Notes: a model not told the origin generated them from the sequence alone. DNA of 64,000 bases from an uncultured Polaribacter sp. (GCA_943788045.1 CALSOT010000006.1:496001-560000); one strand, 5' to 3'. Numbered from the stretch's first letter, positions 1 through 7,920 are shown. Translations and numbers: made by a program.

Positions 1-207
1 AGTTTTTGCTGGTTATTCTCGTTTTATAAAAAACCGAACCTTAAAAAAATTATAGTAATTTCTTGTATAATTTACGGCATAATTATTGAGGTTATACAAG
101 ATACATTAACTCTGTATAGAACAGGAGATTTTAGAGATGTTCTTGCAAATACAGTAGGTATTGTATTAGGATTGTTTGTTTATAATCAAATTTTTAAAAA
201 ATTTTGA
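1..207 (+). CDS. VanZ-like family protein, C-terminal part
   Basis: Open from the first base of the window to a TGA at 205-207, so the start lies upstream of the window. The visible 68 residues contain a hydrophobic helix, the run YGIIIEVIQ, then RTGDFRDVLANTVGIVLG and a last membrane segment. This matches the end of VanZ-like small membrane proteins, where a Glu-Gln-rich helix is followed by an R-x-x-D-x-x-D-x-x-A-N-x-x-G motif. The family is named after teicoplanin resistance but most members have no known role. The TonB-type gene follows 73 nt downstream on the same strand. Confidence 0.75.
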   Translation, partial: SFCWLFSFYKKPNLKKIIVISCIIYGIIIEVIQDTLTLYRTGDFRDVLANTVGIVLGLFVYNQIFKKF

Positions 208-280
208 TTATAATTTAGAGCAAGGCTTGTGTATAAACCAATAATTTAACTAAATTAGCGCACTTTAAAAAATCTTTACA

Positions 281-1000
281 ATGGAAATTAAGAAAAACCC
301 AAAGTCAAACTTAGAAAATTATAGCAAGATTTTTATGCAAATCGGCTTAGTTTTAGCCCTTTTTGTAACTTATGCTTGTATAGAAAACAAAACATACGAT
401 AGAAATATTGGAGACTTAGGTTCTGTGACAATGAATGCTGAAATGGAAGAGGAAACGGTAATTACCGAGGTAAAAGAGCCTGTAAAACCTAAAACTCCAC
501 CACCACCAGCTCCAGAAAAAATAGAAATTGTTGAAGATGAAAAGGAAATTGAAGAAACTGTTATTGAATCAACAGAAACAGATGAAACAGAAGCCGTAGA
601 AGTTGAAGAGATTGTGGAGGTTGAAGAAGTTGAAGAAGTTATAGAAGATGTAAGTTTTATGATTATCGAGGATGTACCTGTATTTCCTGGATGTAAAGGA
701 TCTAAATCTGAATTAAAAGCGTGCTTTAGTAAAAAAGTTCAGAAACACTTCTCAAGAAAATTTAATACAGATTTACCAAATGAATTAGGTTTGTCTTCTG
801 GTAGAAAGAGAGTCTTTATAGGTTTTAAAATAGATAAACAAGGTAATGTTGTTAATATAAACGCAAGAGCTCCACATCCAAAAATTAAAAGTGAAGTAAT
901 TAAGGTTATGAAACAATTGCCAAAAATGAAACCAGGTAGACAAAGAGGTAAGCCAGTTGGTGTAAAATATAGTATTCCTTTTACTTTACTTGTAGAGTAA
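281..1000 (+). CDS. TonB-family energy transducer
   Basis: 239 aa. A short cytoplasmic N-terminus is followed by one membrane helix (about residues 20-36), a Pro/Glu/Val-rich spacer (about 60-125) with KPKTPPPPAPEK, and a TonB C-terminal domain (about 130-239) that begins VPVFPGCKG and ends IPFTLLVE. TonB proteins use the proton motive force through ExbB/ExbD to drive outer-membrane receptors. No exbBD or receptor gene is nearby, so its partner is unknown. The two Cys in the C-domain (CKG and KACF) are typical of Bacteroidota TonB proteins. A strong intrinsic terminator follows the stop by 20 nt. Confidence 0.85.
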   Translation: MEIKKNPKSNLENYSKIFMQIGLVLALFVTYACIENKTYDRNIGDLGSVTMNAEMEEETVITEVKEPVKPKTPPPPAPEKIEIVEDEKEIEETVIESTETDETEAVEVEEIVEVEEVEEVIEDVSFMIIEDVPVFPGCKGSKSELKACFSKKVQKHFSRKFNTDLPNELGLSSGRKRVFIGFKIDKQGNVVNINARAPHPKIKSEVIKVMKQLPKMKPGRQRGKPVGVKYSIPFTLLVE

Positions 1001-1019
1001 TCATAACATTAAAATCTAG

Positions 1020-1054
1020 AAAACGCTTAAAAAACTATTTTAAGCGTTTTTTTT
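1020..1054 (+). terminator. intrinsic terminator after the tonB-type gene
   Basis: A 13-bp perfect stem (AAAACGCTTAAAA at 1020-1032 with its complement at 1038-1050) and a 5-nt loop run into an unbroken T tract. It lies 20 nt after the TonB stop codon. Confidence 0.85.
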
Positions 1055-1273
1055 GTTTTTATACATTAGTTTGAACCAATTATAAGATTTCTCAAATTAA
1101 AAAATCAATGATAATTTTGACAAGATTATCTATGACCAATTTTTATAATCGAAATGAAATTAGAAACTAAAAAGACAATATAAAACGGAATATTGTTTTT
1201 AAATTAAATCAAAATATTGTGTTTATTATTTCACAATAAAAATTATCTTTATGCCAAACTCAAAATATTAAAA

Positions 1274-2074
1274 ATGGAAAAATATATTGACAAACTTAAA
1301 CAATTAATGGTTGAATTTACACCAAAAATACTCGTAGCATTAGCTATTTTATTTATTGGTTTATTTGTTATTGGATTGGCTGTAAAAGCTTCAAAGAAAT
1401 TAATGAAAGTTGGTGGACTTGATGAAACATTGCAAAAATTTTTAGGCAATTTAGTTAACTGGGCGCTAAAAATCCTTTTAATCATTACTATAATGTCAAA
1501 ATTAGGAGTAGAAACAACTTCTTTTGCCGCTATTATAGCTTCAGCAGGTTTGGCTATTGGTTTAGCTCTACAAGGATCACTAGGAAATTTTGCTGGTGGT
1601 GTATTAATCATGATATTTAAGCCTTTTAAAAATGGAGATTTAATTGAAGCTCAAGGAGAAATTGGTGTCGTAAAAGAAATCGAAATATTTACAACGAAAC
1701 TGATTGGTTTATCTAACAAGGTAATAATAATACCTAACGGAAGTTTATCTAATGGTAACATTATTAATTATTCTCAACAAGGTACAAGACGCGTTGATTT
1801 AACTATTGGTGTATCTTATGAAGCAGATATTAAGCAAACAAAAGAAGTTTTGTTAAACATCTTAACTTCTCACCCAAAAGTTTTAAAAGATCCTGCGCCA
1901 AATGTTACTGTTTCTGAATTAGCAGATAGTTCTGTTAATTTTGCTGTAAGACCTTGGTCTAAAACAGAACATTACTGGGATGTATATTTTGAGGTTACAG
2001 AAGCCGTAAAATTAGAATTAGATAAGGCAGGAATAGACATTCCATATCCGCATCAAGTAATTATCAAAAAGTAG
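1274..2074 (+). CDS. mscS: small-conductance mechanosensitive channel, MscS family
   Basis: 266 aa from the ATG at 1274. The frame is open back to 1217, but the extra 19 residues are not membrane-like and the family starts close to the first helix. TM1 covers about residues 17-38 and TM2 about 62-80. The Gly/Ala-rich pore helix (AGLAIGLALQGSLGNFAGG) covers about 92-111. The MscS beta domain follows, with IIPNGSLSNGNIINYS. The channel releases solutes on hypo-osmotic shock. The gene is a single unit, and its last 11 nt overlap the end of the convergent tsaB. A TATCTTTA box near 1245 could be a weak promoter. Its terminator seems to lie inside tsaB at 2135-2159. Confidence 0.9.
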   Translation: MEKYIDKLKQLMVEFTPKILVALAILFIGLFVIGLAVKASKKLMKVGGLDETLQKFLGNLVNWALKILLIITIMSKLGVETTSFAAIIASAGLAIGLALQGSLGNFAGGVLIMIFKPFKNGDLIEAQGEIGVVKEIEIFTTKLIGLSNKVIIIPNGSLSNGNIINYSQQGTRRVDLTIGVSYEADIKQTKEVLLNILTSHPKVLKDPAPNVTVSELADSSVNFAVRPWSKTEHYWDVYFEVTEAVKLELDKAGIDIPYPHQVIIKK

Positions 2075-2750
2075 GTTTCTTTTTCTTCTCAGGAATTGCA
2101 ACAAAGTCTTTTAAATAAAAAGGTTCAAAATAAGCGACATCTTCGATGTCGTTTTTTTTGAACTTATTATAAGACAAGACAGCCATTTCTCTTGATGAAG
2201 GAAATTTATCGTCTATAAAAATAGCATTTTTATGTGTAATTATATCCTTGCATTTAGCCGCACCATCTCCTAAAAAATAAACCTTATTGATTTCTAAATA
2301 ATCAGAAAAAGAATTTGAATCAATAATTTCTGCTTTAATTTCTCTTACTTCCTTGCAATTTTCATCAAAAACAGCAGCGTAAACTTCCATTCTTCTCGCA
2401 TCAATCATTGGTACTACGAATCCTGTATCAATTGAAATAGCATTTGCTAAAGATGTCAGGGTTTTTAATGCTATTAAAGGCTTACCAAAAGCAAAACAAA
2501 GACCTTTTGCTGCAGAAACTCCAATTCTTAACCCAGTATATGAGCCTGGCCCTTTACTTACTGCTATGGCGTCAATTTCATTTGAATTAACCTGAGCTTC
2601 TTTTAAAATATCAGTAATAAAAGGGTGTAAAACTTCTGCATGAGAATAATTACCATTATTCAATTCTTTTATTGCTATAACTACTCCGTTTCTTGCCAGA
2701 CTTACAGAACAGTTTTTTGTTGCAGTTTCTATGTTAAGGATTATTGCCAA
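2064..2750 (-). CDS. tsaB: tRNA threonylcarbamoyladenosine biosynthesis protein TsaB
   Basis: 228 aa from a TTG at 2748-2750. TsaB is the inactive ASKHA paralogue that partners TsaD to make t6A37 on ANN-decoding tRNAs. Visible marks are the N-terminal LNIETATKNCSVSL strand, NYSHAEVL and the family hallmark KGPGSYTGLRIGVSAAKG. An upstream ATG at 2816 would add 22 residues, but that stretch spans the tolC terminator hairpin and the -7 promoter box at 2766-2773. The TTG, which opens exactly where family members begin, is therefore preferred. The convergent mscS overlaps its 3' end by 11 nt. Confidence 0.9.
   Translation of the reverse strand: MAIILNIETATKNCSVSLARNGVVIAIKELNNGNYSHAEVLHPFITDILKEAQVNSNEIDAIAVSKGPGSYTGLRIGVSAAKGLCFAFGKPLIALKTLTSLANAISIDTGFVVPMIDARRMEVYAAVFDENCKEVREIKAEIIDSNSFSDYLEINKVYFLGDGAAKCKDIITHKNAIFIDDKFPSSREMAVLSYNKFKKNDIEDVAYFEPFYLKDFVAIPEKKKKPTF
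2135..2159 (+). terminator. intrinsic terminator for mscS, inside tsaB
   Basis: CGACATC (2135-2141), loop TTC and GATGTCG (2145-2151) are followed by eight T. It points in the mscS direction, 60 nt after the mscS stop, and is encoded antisense within the 3' end of the tsaB coding region. Confidence 0.75.
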
Positions 2751-2765
2751 CTTATAATTTTTATG

Positions 2766-2773
2766 CAAATATA
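2766..2773 (-). promoter_or_regulatory. TAnnTTTG -7 box of tsaB
   Basis: TATATTTG on the minus strand ends 15 nt before the TTG start of tsaB and lies just after the tolC terminator. It matches the Bacteroidota sigma consensus TAnnTTTG. No clear -33 TTG is present. Confidence 0.6.
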
Positions 2774-2780
2774 GGTTATA

Positions 2781-2810
2781 GAAAAAAGAAAACCTCGCAA
2801 TTTTGCGAGG
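2781..2810 (-). terminator. intrinsic terminator of the tolC gene
   Basis: On the minus strand, CCTCGCAA pairs with TTGCGAGG across an AA loop (2793-2810), followed by TTTTCTTTTTTC. It separates tolC from tsaB and argues against the longer tsaB start. Confidence 0.8.
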
Positions 2811-2834
2811 CTTCATTAGTAATATTTGTTTTAT

Positions 2835-4166
2835 CTATTCCAGAACTAATTCTCCCGAGTAAAATTGTAAAACTTTAGTTTTAAAAACATAATCATATTT
2901 AGAACGAATAAGAGCACCTTGTGCATTTACCAAACGTGTTCTAACTTGATCGAAATCAAACAACGTCATTGCACCATAGTTATATCTTTCTTGTGCATTT
3001 TTGAATGCTTCTTCTTGTGCAGCCTGCGATATTTTGGCCGCCTCATAAGACTTTAAAGCTGTTTTAACATCTAAGAAAGCTTGTTCTATAGTTTGCTTTA
3101 AAATTAATTTTTCGCTTTCTAATCTTGTTTCTGAAATTTCTTTATTAATTTTAGATTGTGCTACTCTATTTTTAGTTTGAAAACGACTAAAAATTGGAAT
3201 ACTTAAAGAAACACCAGCACCATATTGAAGACGATCATTCGCTTGATTGATAAAATTATCATTGACTCTGCCTGGTAAAAGGTTATTAAATTGATGATAA
3301 TAAGATGTTCCAGCACTTAAATCATAACTTAATGTAGGTAGAAATGCCCCTTTAGAAATTTTAATATTTAAATCCGCATTTTTAATTGCTAATGTTGCTC
3401 TTTCTATTTCTGGCATTCTATCAAGAGATTTATTGTAGACAGTTGATGAGTTTTTATAGAATAAATTAGCAGATGGTGCACCAACATCAATAGAGGCAAT
3501 ATCAAAACCTTCTACAGGAACCTGCAATAACTGGGCTAAATTTAACAAAGATAAATCTAATGCATTTTCCTGTGATATAACAGCTTGTTGGTCTGTAGCT
3601 GCAGTAGATTGTGTATTTAATAAATCTCCCTTGGCAATAACTCCTGACTTCAATCTACTTTCAGCAGCTTCAATTTGTTTTTTACTAATTTCATACTGAA
3701 ATCTTGCAGCATTTAGGTTTTCCTTCGCAAATAATATATTTAAATAACTATTTACAACATTTAAAGAAATATCGTTTTCAATTTTCTTTAAGTCTAAAAG
3801 ACTAGATTTTACGCCTAATTGTGCCTGTTTATAAGTATTAGTATTTCTATAACCATTAAAAATATTACCAGAACTTCTTAAGCTAAAACGCCCGTTAAAA
3901 TTATTTGTATTTGTTAAAACACCGGTTTTATCGGGAGATAAACCAGAATTAAAATTCCCACTAGAGGAACCAGTTAAGTTTGGTAAAAAATTACCTTTAG
4001 AAATATCAACATCCTTTTTAGCTAATTCTAAACTTAATTTATTCTGTTGAATAGAAATATTTCTCTCTAAAGCTTGATCTACACATTCTTTAAGAGTCCA
4101 TTTTTTCTGTGAAAAAGTAACAACAGAAATTAATAATGATACAAATAGGATAAATTTGGTTTTCAA
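2835..4166 (-). CDS. TolC family outer-membrane efflux protein
   Basis: 443 aa from a TTG at 4164-4166. The protein begins with a signal peptide (LKTKFILFVSLLISVVTFS), then KKWTLKECVDQALERN, the usual N-terminus of TolC-like channels. Two internal repeats of long amphipathic helices and barrel strands follow. TolC trimers form the outer-membrane duct of tripartite exporters. No membrane-fusion or pump gene adjoins it, so the substrate is unknown. The frame stays open to an ATG at 4232, but a TATCTTTG promoter box lies at 4208-4215 between the two starts and the extra residues are not signal-like. The TTG start is therefore preferred. Confidence 0.85.
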   Translation of the reverse strand: MKTKFILFVSLLISVVTFSQKKWTLKECVDQALERNISIQQNKLSLELAKKDVDISKGNFLPNLTGSSSGNFNSGLSPDKTGVLTNTNNFNGRFSLRSSGNIFNGYRNTNTYKQAQLGVKSSLLDLKKIENDISLNVVNSYLNILFAKENLNAARFQYEISKKQIEAAESRLKSGVIAKGDLLNTQSTAATDQQAVISQENALDLSLLNLAQLLQVPVEGFDIASIDVGAPSANLFYKNSSTVYNKSLDRMPEIERATLAIKNADLNIKISKGAFLPTLSYDLSAGTSYYHQFNNLLPGRVNDNFINQANDRLQYGAGVSLSIPIFSRFQTKNRVAQSKINKEISETRLESEKLILKQTIEQAFLDVKTALKSYEAAKISQAAQEEAFKNAQERYNYGAMTLFDFDQVRTRLVNAQGALIRSKYDYVFKTKVLQFYSGELVLE

Positions 4167-4207
4167 AACGTTTTTTATGTTTAATTTATAAAATAAATGA
4201 TACACAT

Positions 4208-4215
4208 CAAAGATA
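4208..4215 (-). promoter_or_regulatory. TAnnTTTG -7 box of the tolC gene
   Basis: TATCTTTG on the minus strand lies 41 nt before the chosen TTG start and downstream of the alternative ATG at 4232, so it helps decide the start. No well-spaced -33 TTG is visible. Confidence 0.55.
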
Positions 4216-4283
4216 TCTTTTGATGGTTTCAATAAGACGACTAAAAGTAAAATATGTTACAAGATATTACTCTTATATAATTG

Positions 4284-4502
4284 TTAAATTTTAGCCTTCT
4301 TGTTATATCTATAAATTACATAAAATAAAACACCAATTAAAAGATAAGGAAACACCATTAAGTAAGTGATTCCGCTATTCACTCCCTCCGCCATTGAAAT
4401 ATCTCCACTTTCTACAACAGCTTTACACATAGCACATTGAGCATTGGAAATAATGGAGGTAAAAACAAGTAAAAAAATTAATACTATTTTTTTATTGAGC
4501 AT
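4284..4502 (-). CDS. small CxxC membrane protein of the cytochrome oxidase assembly cluster
   Basis: 72 aa. A signal-like helix (about residues 5-20) ends NAQCAMCKAVVESG, placing a Cys-x-x-Cys pair right after the predicted export helix. A second helix (about 45-64) and a basic tail follow. The start overlaps the DUF420 stop by 11 nt, so it is very probably translated from the same mRNA. I do not know a named family. The CxxC pair and its position after SCO and DUF420 suggest a copper or redox role in oxidase assembly, which is inference only. Confidence 0.75.
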   Translation of the reverse strand: MLNKKIVLIFLLVFTSIISNAQCAMCKAVVESGDISMAEGVNSGITYLMVFPYLLIGVLFYVIYRYNKKAKI

Positions 4503-5067
4503 AATATGGGGATATCATTATATAAACGATTACGCCGGTTACGGCAACATACAACCAAAGTGGAAAGGTGATTTTTGCAATTTTTTTGTGTGCTGAAAAA
4601 TCAGTTAATTTTGCGCGCATGAAAGTAGTTAACACAAAGGGGATCACTACGATTGATAGGGTAATATGTGTAATTAAAATAAAATAGTAGAATGGAAAGG
4701 TTCTCAGTTTTGTTAACAAATCATAATCTGCGGCAACTGCACCTCCATAACTAGTGGAATTTGAGGTCATGTGATAAGCTACGTACATTACTAAAAACAA
4801 CAGTGAACAAAAAATTGCAAAGGTATTTAAACGTTCGTGCAATTTCCGGTTTCCTTTTTTGATAGCGATGACGGCAGCTACTAAAACAATAGCTGTTATT
4901 GCGTTTACAAATGCATAAATCGGAGGCAAAAAAGTAAGTGGTTCAACATCAAAACCTAATTTTTGTAAATTAATACCGAATAACGCGGCAACGGCCAGAG
5001 GAATGACAATAGAAAGTGCCATAATTATTCTCTTGTACTTTTTTTCTTGTGCTAAATTCTTATTCAT
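4492..5067 (-). CDS. DUF420 domain membrane protein (CtaM/YozB-like)
   Basis: 191 aa with about five hydrophobic segments and the family marks FVNAITAIVLVAA, HERLNTFA, YHMTSNSTSYGG and FYYFILITHITLS. DUF420 proteins related to CtaM of Gram-positive bacteria are needed for heme-copper oxidase maturation, which fits its position between SCO and the small CxxC gene. The start codon overlaps the end of the SCO gene by 8 nt, which suggests translational coupling. Conserved His residues in the helices could bind heme; that is inference. Confidence 0.85.
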   Translation of the reverse strand: MNKNLAQEKKYKRIIMALSIVIPLAVAALFGINLQKLGFDVEPLTFLPPIYAFVNAITAIVLVAAVIAIKKGNRKLHERLNTFAIFCSLLFLVMYVAYHMTSNSTSYGGAVAADYDLLTKLRTFPFYYFILITHITLSIVVIPFVLTTFMRAKLTDFSAHKKIAKITFPLWLYVAVTGVIVYIMISPYYAQ

Positions 5068-5761
5068 TTAATAAAATTTTAATGTCTTCTTTTAACTCTT
5101 TGATCTGATCAGGAAAAGTTTGCTCTTTTAATGCTCTATAATACATAATTGGATTTCCAAACTGATCCTTTCTAGATCTTATATAACCCTTTCCGTCTAC
5201 CAAAGCAAAAAGCCCGGAATGTTCAAAACCACCATGAATTTCATCGCCTTTTCCTGCATATAGTTTAAACCCTTTGTTTGATAAAGCGTAAACTAATTCT
5301 TGAGATTTACCTGTTAAGAGGTGCCAATTCTTGTGTGTTATTTTATGATTTTCAGCATATGATTTCATTACCTCTTGTGTATCAATATCTGGAGTTATTG
5401 AAATAGATGCAATTCCGAAATCATGATTTCCTTTAAACTCTTGTTGAATCGCTAACATCTGTTCATTCATCAATGGACAGATCGTAGGGCATGATGTAAA
5501 AAAGAACTCAACAACATATACTTTTCCTCTATAATCATTATTAGTGATTGTAAATCCGTTTTGATTTATAAATTCAAAGTCAGGTACCTTATTGAATTTA
5601 TACAAATTATTTGCTTTACTAGATTTTTTATCTACTTTATTAAGTCTATCATCTTGAATGAGATCGTCTTCATTTACTCTTCGATCTAAGTTTCGCACCA
5701 CATAAATTCCAAATAAAAGTATAATAAAAGAAATACCTATGTAAGAATACTTTTTTTTCAT
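5060..5761 (-). CDS. SCO1/SenC family copper chaperone of cytochrome oxidase
   Basis: 233 aa. One N-terminal membrane anchor (about residues 7-24) is followed by a thioredoxin-like fold. The copper ligands of the family are all present: Cys91 and Cys95 in SCPTICPLMNE and His181 in EHSGLFAL. SCO proteins deliver or reduce copper for the CuA site of subunit II, whose gene is not in this window. The ATG overlaps the TGA of the 31-codon ORF upstream (ATGA), and the 3' end overlaps DUF420, so the genes form a tightly coupled set. Confidence 0.92.
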   Translation of the reverse strand: MKKKYSYIGISFIILLFGIYVVRNLDRRVNEDDLIQDDRLNKVDKKSSKANNLYKFNKVPDFEFINQNGFTITNNDYRGKVYVVEFFFTSCPTICPLMNEQMLAIQQEFKGNHDFGIASISITPDIDTQEVMKSYAENHKITHKNWHLLTGKSQELVYALSNKGFKLYAGKGDEIHGGFEHSGLFALVDGKGYIRSRKDQFGNPIMYYRALKEQTFPDQIKELKEDIKILLNE

Positions 5762-5853
5762 AATCCCATTTCCTTTCTTTCTGCTTTATTCTCGTTTTTA
5801 TCCTTAAATGAAGCATAATACTCATAATAGAGTACTAAGATATCATCTTTCAT
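5758..5853 (-). CDS. 31-codon ORF between the small oxidase-cluster gene and SCO
   Basis: ATG at 5851-5853 and TGA at 5758-5760. It starts MKDDILVLYYEYYASF and ends in a highly charged tail (KDKNENKAERKEMGL). It overlaps the upstream gene by 11 nt and the SCO start by 4 nt (ATGA). It may be a coupled microprotein. More likely it is the C-terminus of the upstream gene separated by a one-base insertion, because joining the two frames gives one protein of about 220 aa running exactly to the SCO start. Confidence 0.5.
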   Translation of the reverse strand: MKDDILVLYYEYYASFKDKNENKAERKEMGL

Positions 5854-6421
5854 TATCTTGTTCTAGATCTGCAACAGAATTCATATTATAACCTGCTGTT
5901 TCTCTATGTTTATTTTCTTTATCATCTGCGCGAGCTCTTAAATCTCCATTTTTATCAACCAAAAATGCTTTAAAAGTATACAAATTAATAAGTTTGTCAT
6001 TAGAATTAAAACTGTTGTGTAAAGCAATAATATCTTCTTTAGAACCAGGAATAAAATTCCATTTCACCATATCTGTAAATGCACTAATTTTCTGTTCAAT
6101 TTGTTTTGCTTCCTGCTCTTTTCCTTCTGGGTAAATAGCAATTATTTGAAAATTATTATATTCAATAAATTTCTTGTAGATTTTCTCGTTTAAATTAAAG
6201 AAACCTCCCTGATTAGCTTCCATATCTTCACCTAAAAAACAAACTACAGAAATATTTCCCTTAAATGTTTTTGCAACGTCTATTGCAGAAACATCTATAA
6301 CATTTGCAGTGGCAACAGGTAATTTAGTGAAGTTATTTTTCCCTGTAGACAATATTAGAAAACAGATTAAAGGAAAAATAAATAGTAAAAATAATACAAC
6401 TCGTTTTTTAGTAAGTTTCAT
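5843..6421 (-). CDS. small membrane-anchored or secreted protein of the oxidase cluster, probably frameshifted at its 3' end
   Basis: 192 aa in the uninterrupted frame. An N-terminal hydrophobic helix (about residues 8-26) is followed by a soluble domain with VVCFLGEDMEANQGGFFNLNEKIY and FLVDKNGDLRARADD, a layout reminiscent of a thioredoxin-like or SCO-like fold but without its Cys pair. The RARADD segment resembles the RSRKD region of SCO proteins. The frame stops at 5843 while the +1 frame continues for 31 codons to the SCO start, so the true C-terminus may lie at 5758. A hairpin at 6461-6494 separates it from subunit IV. Function unknown. Confidence 0.7.
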   Translation of the reverse strand: MKLTKKRVVLFLLFIFPLICFLILSTGKNNFTKLPVATANVIDVSAIDVAKTFKGNISVVCFLGEDMEANQGGFFNLNEKIYKKFIEYNNFQIIAIYPEGKEQEAKQIEQKISAFTDMVKWNFIPGSKEDIIALHNSFNSNDKLINLYTFKAFLVDKNGDLRARADDKENKHRETAGYNMNSVADLEQDNER

Positions 6422-6460
6422 CCCTTAAATTTTATCGAAACACTGAATATCGTTTATTAA

Positions 6461-6496
6461 AAAAAATAGGTGGTTAAAACCACCTTATTTTTTTAT
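6461..6496 (-). terminator. hairpin between oxidase subunit IV gene and the assembly genes
   Basis: AATAGGTGGTT pairs with AACCACCTTATT with one bulged base, flanked by A and T runs on both sides. It can act as an intrinsic terminator for the oxidase genes on the minus strand. The assembly genes continue in the same direction, so partial read-through is possible. Confidence 0.65.
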
Positions 6497-6503
6497 AATT
6501 ACT

Positions 6504-6845
6504 TTACCATTTTACCAATGGTGATAATGTGCTATATAAATAACTACCTTCTATTAACATCAGAGTCATTAAATAGCAAATCAAAAAAATGGATGTCCAA
6601 ACAATTGAACGTCTAAACCATTTTTTCTCACCCTCTAGATGCATAAATGCCCAAGCTATATAATATGCTTTCACCAAGGTTAAAATAATAAACAACCAAT
6701 TTAAAGGACTTATCCCGAAAAAACTAGTTAGATGTAGAGATGCTGGTTTTATAATACCAAACACAACCTCTACCGTTGTTATTACTGTTAAAAGTATTAA
6801 TACTACCCAAATTCTTTTTGTATTTGATTCGTGCGCGTGTGCCAT
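6504..6845 (-). CDS. cytochrome c oxidase subunit IV family protein
   Basis: 113 aa with three hydrophobic helices (about residues 12-30, 43-66 and 79-100). It contains the family marks RIWVVLILLTVITTVEVVFG and VKAYYIAWAFMHLEGEKKWF. It is the small prokaryotic subunit IV that stabilises aa3/caa3-type oxidases in the cytoplasmic membrane. It lies 18 nt after the second subunit III gene in the same direction, and the hairpin that may end the oxidase mRNA follows its stop. Confidence 0.88.
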   Translation of the reverse strand: MAHAHESNTKRIWVVLILLTVITTVEVVFGIIKPASLHLTSFFGISPLNWLFIILTLVKAYYIAWAFMHLEGEKKWFRRSIVWTSIFLICYLMTLMLIEGSYLYSTLSPLVKW

Positions 6846-6863
6846 TTTAATTTCTTTTGTAAA

Positions 6864-7847
6864 TTAAACTAAATAGAAGAATGTGAATACGAATACCCAA
6901 ACTAAATCTACAAAGTGCCAATATAATCCTACTTTCTCTACCATTTCATAATGCCCTCTGCGCTCGTAAGTGCCTAGAATCACATTAAAGAAAATAATGA
7001 TATTAATAATAATCCCTGATAAAACGTGAAACCCATGAAATCCTGTTATGAAGAAAAAGAAATCTGCAAAAATGGTATTCCCGTATTCATTTACTTTCAA
7101 ATTTGCTCCTTCAATCACTAATTTAGTTTTAGCTAACTGAGCCATACCCTCTTCTCTAGAAAGAATTATTTTTTGTTTGGTTACAGGATCTATCAATTCT
7201 GATCGAATTTGTATATCCGAATTCGATTTGTAAGAGTTTTGAATTTGAGCTATAGAATAATTAGCTATTGTTTCTTCTTCTTCAAACCATAATCCGTTAT
7301 GTCTTTCATGCTGAACCCTTCCATCAGTTCTTTCGCCTACAACAAAATCTGATAAAGCAATTTGATGACCATCTTTTACAAATTGTAAAACTTTACCATC
7401 TGTTGTTTTTACTGCTCCATAAGAACCATTAATAAAATTTTTCCATTCCCAAGCTTGAGAACCAACAAAAATTATTCCAAAAATAATGGTAGCAAACATA
7501 TACCAAGCCACCTTTTTTTGTTTCATTTGATGACCTGCATCAACGGCTAAAACCATTGTTACAGAAGAAATAATTAGAATAAATGTCATTAAAGCAACGT
7601 AATACATTGGCGCGTGTACACCATGCAATCCAGGAAAGTGAGTAAACACTTCGTCGGCAATTGGCCAAGAATCAATAAATTTAAATCGTGTTAAACCGTA
7701 CGCTGCTAAAAAACCTGTAAAGGTTAAAGCATCAGAAACGATAAAAAACCACATCATCATTTTACCATATCTTGCCCCAAATGGCTTTTGTCCACCACCG
7801 TTCCAAGTTTTTTTACCGTCTAAAGGTATAGCAATATTTGCTTCCAT
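6864..7847 (-). CDS. cytochrome c oxidase subunit III with a large soluble insertion
   Basis: 327 aa. The subunit III helices are clear: about residues 30-52, 80-102, 113-132, 260-289 and 305-327. Typical marks are FFIVSDALTFTGF, FITGFHGFHVLSGI and YWHFVDLVWVFVFTFFYLV. Between helices at about 145-257 lies a charged, non-membrane insertion of about 110 residues, absent from the 195-aa paralogue next to it. Subunit III is part of the heme-copper oxidase core. Two adjacent, unequal subunit III genes are common in Bacteroidota. The insertion most likely faces the periplasm (inference). Confidence 0.92.
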   Translation of the reverse strand: MEANIAIPLDGKKTWNGGGQKPFGARYGKMMMWFFIVSDALTFTGFLAAYGLTRFKFIDSWPIADEVFTHFPGLHGVHAPMYYVALMTFILIISSVTMVLAVDAGHQMKQKKVAWYMFATIIFGIIFVGSQAWEWKNFINGSYGAVKTTDGKVLQFVKDGHQIALSDFVVGERTDGRVQHERHNGLWFEEEETIANYSIAQIQNSYKSNSDIQIRSELIDPVTKQKIILSREEGMAQLAKTKLVIEGANLKVNEYGNTIFADFFFFITGFHGFHVLSGIIINIIIFFNVILGTYERRGHYEMVEKVGLYWHFVDLVWVFVFTFFYLV

Positions 7848-7920
7848 ATAATAATCTCTGTTATGTAATACTTTCTGTTAATTTATAGCTAATTCGCCCG
7901 ACAAAAATAACTATTTTTCA

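Noticed and set aside
1217..1273. Upstream extension of the mscS frame
   Set aside because: The 19 extra residues are not conserved-looking; the ATG at 1274 fits the usual distance to the first helix.
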